Below are positions 1 to 5,997 of a DNA stretch of 5,997 nt, piece by piece (position 1 is the stretch's first letter; the number at the start of each line of letters is the position of its first letter). The notes beneath the pieces were generated by a model. That model worked only from the letters and a program-made list of their open reading frames with translations, searched no databases and was not told the origin of the DNA. The position numbers were made by a program, and so were the translations under genes. Where the stretch lies: positions 1-5,997 of the forward strand of contig VERS01000155.1 of assembly GCA_018882545.1 (NCBI GenBank), given 5' to 3'. Origin of the DNA: Mycobacterium sp. (GTDB taxonomy: Bacteria; Actinomycetota; Actinomycetes; Mycobacteriales; Mycobacteriaceae).

Positions 1-2510
1 ACATAGGTCAGCACCGGGTAGCGCTCCTCGGGCGGGGTGAGGATGGTCGACATCTCCCGGATACCTGCCAGGCTCATCTCCAAGGTGCGGGGAATCGGAG
101 TGGCGCTCATGGTGAGCACATCGACGTGGGTGCGAAGACTCTTGATGTGCTCCTTGTGTTCGACGCCGAAACGCTGCTCCTCGTCGACCACCACCAGTCC
201 GAGGTCCTTCCACCGGACTCCCGTCTGGAGCAGTCGGTGGGTGCCGATGACGATGTCGACACTGCCGTCGGCCATACCGTCGAGGACCTTTCGGGACTCG
301 GGCGGGTCGGTGAACCGGGACAGGCCCCGGACGGTCACCGGGAAGCCGGCCATCCGCTCGGTGAAGGTCTGCAGGTGCTGGTCGGCCAACAGTGTGGTGG
401 GCACGAGAACGGCGACCTGCTTGCCGTCCTGCACGGCCTTGAACGCCGCCCGCACCGCGATCTCAGTCTTGCCGTAGCCGACGTCACCGCAGATAACCCG
501 ATCCATCGGAACCGGCTTTTCCATATCGGCCTTGACCTCGCCGATGGCGGTCAACTGGTCGACGGTCTCAGTGAACCCGAAGGCGTCCTCCATCTCGGCC
601 TGCCACGGGGTATCCGGTCCGAAGGCGTGGCCGGGGGCGGCTTGGCGCTTGGCGTAGAGGGCGACGAGTTCGGCGGCGATCTCGCGAACCGCCTTGCGCG
701 CCTTGGTTTTCGTATTGGCCCAGTCACTGCCACCTAGCCGGCTCAGGGCCGGTTGCTCGCCGCCGACGTAGCGGGACAGCTGATCCAGGGAGTCCATCGG
801 CACGAACAGCTTGTCCCCGCCGGTTTTGGAGACCGGGCCTTTCTTGCCGGCGTACTCGAGCACGAGATACTCCCGCCGCGCCCCACCGACGGTCCGTTCC
901 ACCATCTCGACGAACCGGCCGATACCGTGCTGGTCGTGCACCACCAGATCGCCCGCGGTCAGGGCTAGCGGGTCGACGGTGTTGCGGCGCCGGGCCGCCA
1001 GCCGCCTGCCGTCCGGGCCGGTCGCACGGTTTCCGGACAGGTCGGTCTCGGTGATCACCACGAGCTGCACACCGGGAATCACAATCCCCTGGTGCAGTGG
1101 GCCTTTGAGGACTCCGACCACACCGGGCCTGGGTGGCTGGCCGGGCTCGAGCAGGGCTGCGGGGGTGTCGTGTTCGCCGAGCTGCTCGACGACCCGGTGC
1201 GCAGTGCCGATCCCCGGTGCGACAACGGCGGCCGATCCGCCGGTGAGCACATGGCCGCGCAGCATCGCGAAGATCTCCTCGACCCGTGACTGCTGTCCGC
1301 GGGCCGACGGCGCGGCCCGAACGTCAAGTTCGACCGCCCCGGCGCACGACAGCTGGCCCAGCGTCCACCAGGGATGGCCGCCGGCCACGGCGGCCGCCCG
1401 GACTTCGTCGAGTTCGCGGAATCCGGACCCGCCGAGTGCTTCGGTGTCGATGGGCGCCTCACCGCCGACCGCGGCCACCGACCAGGATGCTTCCAGGAAC
1501 TCGCGGCCGGTCTTGATCAGATCGGCGGCACGAGTGCGCACCCGTTCCGGGTCGCAGACCAGCAGCGGTGTCCCGGCCGGCAGGTGATCCACCAGCGACC
1601 CGAGGGCGTGCGGACGCAGCACCGGCTGGAGCGCCTCCATGCCGTCAACCGGGATACCGTCAGCCAGCTTGGCCAGCATTTCACCGACGCTGCCGGATAT
1701 CCTGCTGCCGTCTCGAGGTGCGTTTTGCGCCAATTCTTGGGCTCGGGAACGGACTTCGTCGCTGAGCAGCAGTTCGCGACACGCCACCGCGACCACCGGG
1801 TCATCCGGACCGCCGGGCGCCAGGTCGGGGATGGAGCGTTGGTCGGCCACCGAGAACATGCGCATCTCGGTGATCTCGTCGCCGAAGAACTCGACCCGCA
1901 CCGGATGCTCCGCGGTCGGCGGAAACACATCGAGGATCCCACCGCGAACCGCGAACTCCCCGCGCCGGGCGACCATGTCGACGCGGCTGTAAGCCAGTTC
2001 GGCCAGCCGGGCCACCAGCTGCTCGAAGTCCTGATCGGAGCCAAGGGAGAGAATCACCGGCTCGACCTCGGCGAGGTCGGCGGCCATCGGTTGCAGTAAC
2101 GAGCGAACCGTGGTCACCACGACCTGCAGCGGCGGCCCCAGCTGCGGGTCATCGGGCCGGGCCAGACGGCGCAGCAGCAGCAGTCGAGCGCCGACGGTGT
2201 CCACCGCGGGGGAAAGCCGTTCGTGGGGCAGGGTCTCCCAGGACGGGAACAACGCCGCGGCCTCGCCGTACACACCGCGCAGTTCGGCGGTCAGGTCGTC
2301 GGCCTGACGACCGGTGGCGGTGACGACCAACAGCGGCCCGGTGCGGGCCAGCGCGCATGCGACGTACAGCTGCGCACTTGCCGGGCCGACCAGTGCCAGC
2401 TCGCCGGGCCGACCAGCGGCCAGGTCGGAGAGTTCGGCGAACTGCGGATCCTGCAGGGCCACGTCGACCAGTGCAACCAGCGGGGTCCTGACCCCGGTGC
2501 GCGCCGTCAC
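1..2510 (-). CDS. mfd: Mfd, transcription-repair coupling factor (5' two-thirds; 3' end beyond the left window edge)
   Basis: Mfd is a cytoplasmic DNA translocase that removes RNA polymerase stalled at template-strand lesions and recruits UvrA for nucleotide excision repair. The minus frame is open from a GTG at 2510 to base 1, giving 836 complete codons of a protein that is usually about 1,200 residues. Visible landmarks are [11 protein letters not shown] (91-101) and [16 protein letters not shown] (182-197) in the UvrB-like N-terminal module. [10 protein letters not shown] (from 524) marks the start of the RNA-polymerase-interacting domain. In the translocase, Walker A is GDVGYGKTE (675-683, Lys681), the DEEQ box is 776-779 and motif [11 protein letters not shown] is 802-809. 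No frameshift or stop was found by reading every codon. The remaining helicase motifs, the TRG motif and the C-terminal regulatory domain are off-window. GTG 2510 is chosen because no ATG or GTG lies in frame between it and the tetR stop, and the N-terminus resembles mycobacterial Mfd. There is no strong Shine-Dalgarno, so translation may depend on coupling to upstream reading. It probably shares an mRNA with the TetR gene. Confidence 0.97.
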   Translation of the reverse strand, partial: MTARTGVRTPLVALVDVALQDPQFAELSDLAAGRPGELALVGPASAQLYVACALARTGPLLVVTATGRQADDLTAELRGVYGEAAALFPSWETLPHERLSPAVDTVGARLLLLRRLARPDDPQLGPPLQVVVTTVRSLLQPMAADLAEVEPVILSLGSDQDFEQLVARLAELAYSRVDMVARRGEFAVRGGILDVFPPTAEHPVRVEFFGDEITEMRMFSVADQRSIPDLAPGGPDDPVVAVACRELLLSDEVRSRAQELAQNAPRDGSRISGSVGEMLAKLADGIPVDGMEALQPVLRPHALGSLVDHLPAGTPLLVCDPERVRTRAADLIKTGREFLEASWSVAAVGGEAPIDTEALGGSGFRELDEVRAAAVAGGHPWWTLGQLSCAGAVELDVRAAPSARGQQSRVEEIFAMLRGHVLTGGSAAVVAPGIGTAHRVVEQLGEHDTPAALLEPGQPPRPGVVGVLKGPLHQGIVIPGVQLVVITETDLSGNRATGPDGRRLAARRRNTVDPLALTAGDLVVHDQHGIGRFVEMVERTVGGARREYLVLEYAGKKGPVSKTGGDKLFVPMDSLDQLSRYVGGEQPALSRLGGSDWANTKTKARKAVREIAAELVALYAKRQAAPGHAFGPDTPWQAEMEDAFGFTETVDQLTAIGEVKADMEKPVPMDRVICGDVGYGKTEIAVRAAFKAVQDGKQVAVLVPTTLLADQHLQTFTERMAGFPVTVRGLSRFTDPPESRKVLDGMADGSVDIVIGTHRLLQTGVRWKDLGLVVVDEEQRFGVEHKEHIKSLRTHVDVLTMSATPIPRTLEMSLAGIREMSTILTPPEERYPVLTY

Positions 2511-2575
2511 GAGGGCGGCGGCCCGTAGTCGGTGACGGAACCCACTGCGGTTGGGGTGTTTTCGATGGCGATCAC
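2507..2575 (-). other. Possible 22-aa micro-ORF bridging tetR and mfd (GTGA overlaps at both ends)
   Basis: A GTG at 2575 overlaps the TGA stop of the TetR gene (GTGA), and the frame runs 22 codons to a TGA at 2509-2507 that overlaps the GTG start of mfd (again GTGA). The predicted peptide begins [11 protein letters not shown] and ends DYGPPPS. It has no recognisable domain, signal or membrane segment. A weak AGGG lies 3 nt before the GTG, which is closer than ideal. The arrangement would let ribosomes leaving tetR re-initiate and be delivered to the mfd start, which lacks a good ribosome binding site of its own. This is inference: a stop-free run of 22 codons is common in GC-rich DNA, and two GTGA junctions can arise by chance at the level of a few percent. 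It may simply be the untranslated spacer. Confidence 0.2.
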
Positions 2576-3240
2576 GCGCCCTGCAGCCGGGGGTCGGACT
2601 CCAGACCGGTCAGGCCGTTCCACATCAGGTTCACCAGGTGGGCAGCGACGACTTCCTTCTTCGGTTCCCGGGCTTCCAGCCACCACTGTGCGGTCATCGA
2701 CACCGAGCCCACCAAGGCCTGGGCGTACAGCGGCGCCAACTCCGGATCCAGGCCGCGGCGGGAGAAGTCACCGGCCAGAATCGAGGCGACCTGCCCGACG
2801 GCGTCGTTGAACAACGTGGTGTAGGTGCCGGGGTTCAGCGCGGGTGGCGAGTCCCGGATCAGTACCCGGTAGCCGTCGGTGCGCTCCTCGATGTAGGTGA
2901 GCAGCGCCAAGGTCACCGCCTCGACCCGGGGCCGGTACTGGTTGTCGGTCAGGGAGGCGGTGACGCCGTCGAGTAGGGCTGACATCTCCCGGTCGACCAC
3001 CACTGCGTAGAGCCCCTCCTTACCGCCGAAGTGTTCGTAGACCACCGGCTTGGAGACCCCGGCGCGTTGGGCGACCTCCTCGACGGAGGTGCCGTCGTAA
3101 CCGCGTTCGGCAAAGAGGGCCCGGGCTATGTCGATGAGTTGGTGTCGGCGTTCACTGCCGGTCATCCTGGCCCGCGGCGGCCGCGTCTGGCCCTGCGGTG
3201 CTGCCACGGCTATCAGGGTAGCCGAGTCGACTAGAGTCAT
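2572..3240 (-). CDS. TetR/AcrR-family transcriptional regulator (M. tuberculosis Rv1019-like)
   Basis: This is a one-component DNA-binding regulator of 222 residues from the ATG at 3240. An N-terminal TetR helix-turn-helix lies at about residues 31-77: [20 protein letters not shown], then [21 protein letters not shown] with the recognition helix near 63-71, then [10 protein letters not shown]. The rest is the all-helical ligand-binding and dimerisation domain, ending in [27 protein letters not shown] (184-210), a family-typical C-terminal helix. The ligand cannot be told from sequence. Start choice: the ATG at 3240 has no Shine-Dalgarno but sits 6 nt after a -10-like hexamer, which would suit a leaderless mRNA. 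The first 25 residues are low-complexity, and Met26 (ATG at 3165, just before TGSERRHQ) would give a 197-residue protein starting at the HTH. The gene lies 61 nt upstream of mfd in the same direction and divergent from tRNA-Gln/glmU. I recall reports that the M. tuberculosis relative represses its own operon with mfd, so autoregulation is likely here too. Confidence 0.93.
   Translation of the reverse strand: MTLVDSATLIAVAAPQGQTRPPRARMTGSERRHQLIDIARALFAERGYDGTSVEEVAQRAGVSKPVVYEHFGGKEGLYAVVVDREMSALLDGVTASLTDNQYRPRVEAVTLALLTYIEERTDGYRVLIRDSPPALNPGTYTTLFNDAVGQVASILAGDFSRRGLDPELAPLYAQALVGSVSMTAQWWLEAREPKKEVVAAHLVNLMWNGLTGLESDPRLQGA
3207..3224. promoter_or_regulatory. Inverted repeat CGGCTA-N6-TAGCCG, candidate TetR operator
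   Basis: Perfect 6-bp arms (3207-3212 and 3219-3224) flank TCAGGG, giving an 18-bp dyad of the size typical of TetR-family operators. It lies within codons 6-12 of tetR if the ATG at 3240 is used, or in the untranslated leader if Met26 (3165) is the real start. It is 27 nt upstream of the tRNA-Gln gene, so bound protein could affect both directions. Function is inferred from symmetry and position only. Confidence 0.3.
3232..3237 (+). promoter_or_regulatory. Candidate -10 element (TAGAGT) for tRNA-Gln
   Basis: TAGAGT fits the mycobacterial -10 pattern TANNNT. Transcription would start near 3244, giving a leader of about 7 nt before the mature tRNA 5' end at 3251. No convincing -35 (TTGACA-like) sequence is seen 16-18 bp upstream, which is common in mycobacteria. 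The box lies inside the first three codons of the divergent tetR gene. Confidence 0.3.
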
Positions 3241-3246
3241 TGGCGG

Positions 3247-3252
3247 ATAATT
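3247..3252 (-). promoter_or_regulatory. Candidate -10 element (AATTAT) for a leaderless tetR mRNA
   Basis: Read on the minus strand, AATTAT ends 6 nt before the ATG at 3240. That is the spacing expected if the A of ATG is the first transcribed base. It matches TANNNT at the second and last positions but has A in place of the first T. No -35 is evident; that region would fall inside the tRNA gene. Two bases of the box are the first two bases of the tRNA on the other strand. The missing Shine-Dalgarno supports leaderless initiation, a frequent mode in mycobacteria. Confidence 0.35.
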
Positions 3253-3322
3253 CGCCGTGGTGTAATTGGCAGCACCTCTGATTTTGGTTCAGATAGTTCA
3301 GGTTCGAGTCCTGGCGGCGAAG
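3251..3322 (+). tRNA. tRNA-Gln, anticodon TTG
   Basis: A complete 72-nt cloverleaf folds by hand. The acceptor TTCGCCG (3251-3257) pairs with CGGCGAA (3315-3321), with discriminator G3322. The D stem is GTGT/GCAC (3260-3263 with 3272-3275, one T-G pair) with the GG of the D loop at 3268-3269. The anticodon stem TCTGA/TCAGA (3277-3281, 3289-3293) holds loop TTTTGGT, anticodon TTG at 3284-3286. The variable loop is 4 nt. The T arm TCAGG/CCTGG (3298-3302, 3310-3314) holds loop TTCGAGT. It decodes CAA and may wobble to CAG. The U1-A72 first pair is typical of glutamine tRNAs. CCA is not encoded (CAA follows), so it must be added by the CCA-adding enzyme. Mycobacteria generally charge this tRNA with glutamate and convert it with GatCAB (family knowledge, not seen here). 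Confidence 0.97.
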
Positions 3323-3401
3323 CAACACTTCCGGGTAGACGACTGTGCGGTTGTGCGCGGCCGAGCCGGGCAGCGCATCCGGTGCCAAATTCGCATAGTG
3401 G

Positions 3402-3407
3402 AGGAGG
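3402..3407 (+). promoter_or_regulatory. Strong ribosome binding site of glmU (AGGAGG)
   Basis: A full-consensus AGGAGG ends 5 nt before the ATG at 3413. It fixes the glmU start: an in-frame GTG at 3398 would put this site inside the coding region, and the frame is open still further upstream only because it runs through the tRNA gene. Confidence 0.85.
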
Positions 3408-3412
3408 TCGGT

Positions 3413-4879
3413 ATGACGACGACAACGGATTCCGCCGTCCTCGTCCTGGCCGCCGGCGCCGGCACCCGGATGCGTTCACAGACCCCCAAGGTGCTGCACG
3501 CCCTGGGCGGGCGCAGCATGCTGTCGCATGCGTTGCACGCCGTGACCGAACTGGCGCCCGAGCACCTGGTGGTGGTTCTGGGCAAAGACCGCGAACAGGT
3601 CGCCCCGGTGGTCGGCGAACTGGCCTCCGAGCTGGGCACGCCGATCGCGATCGCCGTGCAGGAGGAGCAGTTGGGTACCGGCCACGCGGCACTGTGCGGA
3701 CTTGCCGCGCTGCCCGAGGAGTTCGACGGCACGGTGGTCATCACCTCCGGGGACATCCCCCTACTCGACGCCGGGACCCTGGCCGACCTGATCGCCGGCC
3801 ACGCCCGCCACCCGGCCGCCGTCACGGTGCTGACCACCACGGTGCCCGACGCCCACGGCTACGGCCGCATCCTGCGCACCCAGGACGGCGAGGTGATCGC
3901 GATCGTCGAGGAGGCCGACGCCACCCCGCAGCAGCGGGCCATCCGGGAGGTCAACGCCGGTGTCTATGCCTTCGACATCGGGGCGCTGCGCTCGGCGCTG
4001 AGCCGACTGTCGTCCAACAATGCCCAGCATGAGCTGTATCTGACCGACGCCATCGCGATCGTGCGCGCCGACGGACACGCCGTACACGCCACACATGTGC
4101 AGGACTCCGCGCTGGTCGCCGGGGTCAACGACCGGGTGCAACTGGCCGAACTCGGCGCCGAGTTGAACCGACGAGTCGTGGCACGCCACCAGCGCGCCGG
4201 GGTCACGGTGACCGATCCGGCGACGACCTGGATCGACGTCGAGGTGACCATCGGCCCCGACACCGTTATCGCCCCCGGCACCCAGCTACTCGGGAGCACC
4301 CGGATCGGCAGCCACTGCCGGATCGGGCCGGACACCACCCTGACCGATATCACCGTCGGCGACCGGGCCGTTGTGGTGCGCACCCACGGCAGCGAAGCCG
4401 TCGTCGGTGACGGCGCGGAGGTGGGTCCGTTCAGCTACCTGCGGCCCGGCACCCGGCTGGGCGCCGACGCCAAGCTGGGCGCCTTCGTCGAGACCAAGAA
4501 CGCCTCAATCGGGACCGGGACCAAGGTGCCGCACCTGACCTACGTCGGGGACGCCGATATCGGGGAGTACAGCAACATCGGCGCCTCCAGCGTCTTCGTC
4601 AACTACGACGGGGAGACCAAGAGCCGCACCTCCGTCGGTTCCCATGTGCGTACCGGTAGCGACACCATGTTCGTGGCGCCGGTGCGGGTCGGTGACGGCG
4701 CCTACACCGGTGCGGGAACCGTGCTGCGCGACGATGTGCCGCCCGGCGCACTGGCGGTCTCGGCGGGCACCCAGCGCGTCATCGAGGACTGGGTCTTGCG
4801 CAACCGACCCGACAGCGACTCGGCCAGGGCCGCCGCCAAAGCCAAGGCCGCGTCAAAGATCGACCCCGATCAAGTCTGA
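3413..4879 (+). CDS. glmU: GlmU, bifunctional glucosamine-1-phosphate N-acetyltransferase / N-acetylglucosamine-1-phosphate uridylyltransferase
   Basis: GlmU makes UDP-GlcNAc in two cytoplasmic steps: acetyl-CoA plus glucosamine-1-phosphate gives GlcNAc-1-phosphate, which with UTP gives UDP-GlcNAc. The product feeds peptidoglycan and the arabinogalactan linker. The protein has 488 residues, close to the M. tuberculosis enzyme (about 495). The N-terminal pyrophosphorylase domain has [18 protein letters not shown] (12-29, Lys26), QLGTGHA (86-92), SGD with Asp114, NAGVYAFD (181-188) and AGVND with metal ligand Asn239. From about residue 270 come left-handed beta-helix hexapeptide repeats, with YLRPGT (Arg344), VETKN (359-363), VPHLTYVGD (catalytic His374) and [13 protein letters not shown] (388-400). 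The last 25 residues are an Ala/Lys/Asp-rich tail, which varies between mycobacteria. All key residues I could check are present. The start is set by AGGAGG. The gene follows tRNA-Gln by 90 nt, with no clear promoter or terminator between, so some read-through transcription is possible. prs follows after 59 nt. Confidence 0.97.
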   Translation: MTTTTDSAVLVLAAGAGTRMRSQTPKVLHALGGRSMLSHALHAVTELAPEHLVVVLGKDREQVAPVVGELASELGTPIAIAVQEEQLGTGHAALCGLAALPEEFDGTVVITSGDIPLLDAGTLADLIAGHARHPAAVTVLTTTVPDAHGYGRILRTQDGEVIAIVEEADATPQQRAIREVNAGVYAFDIGALRSALSRLSSNNAQHELYLTDAIAIVRADGHAVHATHVQDSALVAGVNDRVQLAELGAELNRRVVARHQRAGVTVTDPATTWIDVEVTIGPDTVIAPGTQLLGSTRIGSHCRIGPDTTLTDITVGDRAVVVRTHGSEAVVGDGAEVGPFSYLRPGTRLGADAKLGAFVETKNASIGTGTKVPHLTYVGDADIGEYSNIGASSVFVNYDGETKSRTSVGSHVRTGSDTMFVAPVRVGDGAYTGAGTVLRDDVPPGALAVSAGTQRVIEDWVLRNRPDSDSARAAAKAKAASKIDPDQV

Positions 4880-4895
4880 AAGCCGAGCGAGCACG

Positions 4896-4901
4896 TACGA
4901 T
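4896..4901 (+). promoter_or_regulatory. Candidate -10 element (TACGAT) upstream of prs
   Basis: TACGAT in the 59-nt glmU-prs gap fits TANNNT and would start transcription near 4908, leaving a leader of about 31 nt that contains the GAGGG ribosome binding site. No good -35 is seen. It would allow prs expression independent of glmU. This is a motif match only. Confidence 0.3.
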
Positions 4902-4926
4902 AACGGCGTATCCACCCCCGACCGGC

Positions 4927-4931
4927 GAGGG
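4927..4931 (+). promoter_or_regulatory. Ribosome binding site of prs (GAGGG)
   Basis: GAGGG lies 7 nt before the GTG at 4939 and supports that non-ATG start. The next in-frame ATG (codon 13) would remove the conserved DWIDNRKN N-terminus. Confidence 0.6.
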
Positions 4932-4938
4932 CAGCGCA

Positions 4939-5919
4939 GTGGGCACCGATTGGATCGACAACCGCAAGAACCTGATGCTCTTCTCCGGTCGGGCGCATCC
5001 CGAACTGGCTGAGCAGGTGGCCAAGGAACTCGACGTCCACGTCACCGCCCAGACCGCCCGCGACTTCGCCAACGGTGAGATCTTCGTGCGGTTCGACGAG
5101 TCGGTCCGCGGCTGCGACGCGTTCGTACTGCAGTCCCACCCGGCGCCGTTGAACACCTGGCTGATGGAACAGCTGCTGATGATCGACGCGCTCAAGCGGG
5201 GCAGCGCCAAGCGGATCACCGCAATCCTGCCGTTCTATCCCTACGCCCGCCAGGACAAGAAACACCGTGGGCGCGAACCGATCTCAGCGCGACTGGTTGC
5301 CGACCTGCTCAAGACCGCCGGGGCGGACCGGATCGTCTCGGTCGATCTGCACACCGACCAGATTCAGGGGTTCTTCGACGGTCCGGTCGACCACATGCGC
5401 GCCCAGCCGCTGCTGACCGGTTACATCAGGGACAACTACGGCGGAGAAGACGTCGTGGTGGTCTCGCCCGACTCCGGCCGGGTGCGGGTGGCCGAGAAGT
5501 GGGCTGATGCCCTCGGCGGCACCCCACTGGCCTTCATCCACAAGACCCGTGACCCCCGGGTGCCCAACCAGGTGGTCTCCAACCGGGTGGTCGGAGAGGT
5601 CGAAGGCAAGACCTGTGTGCTGACCGATGACATGATCGACACCGGCGGTACCATCGCCGGCGCAGTCAATCTGCTGCGTGCGGATGGCGCCAAAGACGTC
5701 ATCATCGCCGCCACCCACGGGGTGCTGTCGGACCCGGCAGCCGAACGCCTGGCCGCCAGCGGGGCCCGCGAGGTGATCGTGACGAACACCCTGCCGATCG
5801 ACGACACCAAGCGCTTTCCGCAACTGACCGTTTTGTCCATCGCGCCACTGCTGGCCAGCACCATCCAGGCGGTGTTTGAAAACGGTTCGGTGACAGGTCT
5901 TTTCGACGGGGATGCTTAG
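4939..5919 (+). CDS. prs: Ribose-phosphate pyrophosphokinase (PRPP synthetase, class I)
   Basis: Prs transfers pyrophosphate from ATP to ribose-5-phosphate to make PRPP. PRPP is used for purine, pyrimidine, NAD, histidine and tryptophan synthesis and, in mycobacteria, as the source of decaprenyl-phosphoryl-arabinose for arabinogalactan and lipoarabinomannan. The 326 residues match the family length. Motifs in order: NGEIFVRF (45-52); PYARQDKKHRGREPIS (101-116), part of the ATP site; DLHTDQIQGFF (136-146, His138), contributing to the metal/ATP site; SPDSGRVRVAEKWAD (176-190); HKTRDPR (201-207), the flexible catalytic loop with Lys202 and Arg204; and LTDDMIDTGGTI (228-239), the PRPP/ribose-5-phosphate binding loop. 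TNTLP (282-286) and the ENGSVTGLFDG tail follow. Translation starts at GTG with GAGGG 7 nt upstream. The gene is 59 nt after glmU and 5 nt before the lipoprotein gene, consistent with an operon supplying activated sugars for the envelope. Nothing is missing or rearranged. Confidence 0.97.
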   Translation: MGTDWIDNRKNLMLFSGRAHPELAEQVAKELDVHVTAQTARDFANGEIFVRFDESVRGCDAFVLQSHPAPLNTWLMEQLLMIDALKRGSAKRITAILPFYPYARQDKKHRGREPISARLVADLLKTAGADRIVSVDLHTDQIQGFFDGPVDHMRAQPLLTGYIRDNYGGEDVVVVSPDSGRVRVAEKWADALGGTPLAFIHKTRDPRVPNQVVSNRVVGEVEGKTCVLTDDMIDTGGTIAGAVNLLRADGAKDVIIAATHGVLSDPAAERLAASGAREVIVTNTLPIDDTKRFPQLTVLSIAPLLASTIQAVFENGSVTGLFDGDA

Positions 5920-5924
5920 GGTGT

Positions 5925-5950
5925 ATGCATAAAGCGGGCATGCATAGAGC
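5925..5950 (+). repeat. Short direct repeat ATGCATAAAGC / ATGCATAGAGC at the lipoprotein start
   Basis: Two 11-base copies (5925-5935 and 5940-5950, 10 of 11 identical) are offset by exactly 15 nt. Each begins with an in-frame ATG, so the peptide reads MHKAG then MHRAA. It looks like a small in-frame tandem duplication, but the length is short enough to be chance. Confidence 0.5.
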
Positions 5951-5997
5951 CGCTGCGGCGGTGCTGCTGGTCTTTCCGCTGATGAGCGTCGGCTGCA
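5925..5997 (+). CDS. lpqT: Lipoprotein, probably LpqT (first 24 codons; cut by the right window edge)
   Basis: The frame beginning at ATG 5925 encodes MHKAGMHRAAAAVLLVFPLM followed by SVGC, and the window ends one base after the Cys24 codon. This is a lipoprotein signal peptide: basic n-region (Lys3, Arg8), hydrophobic stretch at about 9-20 and a lipobox-like end with Gly at -1 and the lipidated Cys. Ser at -3, where Leu, Val or Ile is usual, is less typical. The protein would be exported, lipidated and held on the outer face of the plasma membrane. The assignment to LpqT rests on position, since M. tuberculosis has lpqT directly after prsA; no mature sequence is visible. A second in-frame ATG at 5940 would also give a usable signal peptide (Cys19). 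Neither start has an ideal Shine-Dalgarno: AGGG at 5918-5921, overlapping the prs stop, is only 3 nt from the first ATG. The 5-nt gap to prs suggests co-transcription. Confidence 0.7.
   Translation, partial: MHKAGMHRAAAAVLLVFPLMSVGC

Noticed and set aside
126..2099. Long plus-strand open frames (126-737, 811-1587, 1374-2099) within mfd
   Set aside because: They are antisense to a fully intact, motif-rich mfd frame, have no recognisable domains and are expected shadows in GC-rich DNA.
2511..2571. AACC/GGTT hairpin in the tetR-mfd gap
   Set aside because: It has only 4 bp with no T-run, so it is not a terminator.
3225..3232. Perfect palindrome AGTCGACT in tetR codons 3-6
   Set aside because: At 8 bp it is short enough to be chance and smaller than a usual TetR operator; the neighbouring 18-bp dyad is a better candidate.
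3246..3251. Plus-strand GATAAT, close to a consensus -10
   Set aside because: It would start transcription inside the tRNA (about 3258), so it cannot serve the tRNA. It is the reverse side of the proposed tetR -10.
3251..3322. tRNA gene as an integration site for a mobile element
   Set aside because: Both flanks are conserved core genes, there is no integrase and I noticed no repeated copy of the tRNA 3' end in the window.
3354..3377. GC-rich hairpin (arms TGCGC/GCGCA) between tRNA-Gln and glmU
   Set aside because: The inner part pairs poorly and no T-run follows, so it is not a convincing intrinsic terminator, and no riboswitch class is recognisable.
3298..3840. Minus-strand frames opposite glmU, and similar ones opposite prs (5284-5823)
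   Set aside because: They have compositional bias only, no family resemblance and no ribosome binding site, while the plus strand encodes complete known enzymes.

Overview
The window looks like a conserved, chromosomal mycobacterial locus. Three things suggest this: high GC with strong G/C third positions, Mfd, GlmU and Prs proteins that closely resemble the mycobacterial forms in length and motifs, and a gene order that, as I recall it, matches Mycobacterium tuberculosis (mfd Rv1020, a TetR regulator Rv1019, then divergently glmU Rv1018c, prsA Rv1017c and lpqT Rv1016c). I cannot name the species. I see no insertion sequence, phage gene, CRISPR array or compositional break.

Left arm (1-3240, minus strand): the transcription-repair coupling factor gene mfd enters from the left edge and is read leftward. 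Only its first 836 codons are present; the 3' end is off the window. Upstream of it in the same direction is a TetR-family regulator gene. The 61-nt gap between them is spanned by a 22-codon open frame that overlaps both neighbours through GTGA stop/start junctions, a possible coupling peptide of low certainty.

Centre (about 3200-3412): a compact divergent control region. The tetR start codon lies 10 nt from the 5' end of a complete tRNA-Gln(TTG) gene. A candidate -10 box for a leaderless tetR mRNA overlaps the first bases of the tRNA gene, and a candidate -10 for the tRNA lies inside the first codons of tetR. An 18-bp inverted repeat in the 5' part of tetR is a candidate operator.

Right arm (3413-5997, plus strand): glmU makes UDP-GlcNAc for peptidoglycan and the mycobacterial linker unit. 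prs makes PRPP for nucleotides, histidine, tryptophan and the decaprenyl-phosphoribose/arabinan pathway. After these comes the start of a lipoprotein gene in the lpqT position, cut by the window edge. glmU and prs together supply activated sugar precursors for the cell envelope. The three genes are close together (59 nt and 5 nt gaps) and probably at least partly co-transcribed.

I do not see a previously undescribed system here. The points worth a second look are small-scale: the overlapping tetR/tRNA control region, the tetR-mfd junction micro-ORF, and the duplicated start of the lipoprotein gene.
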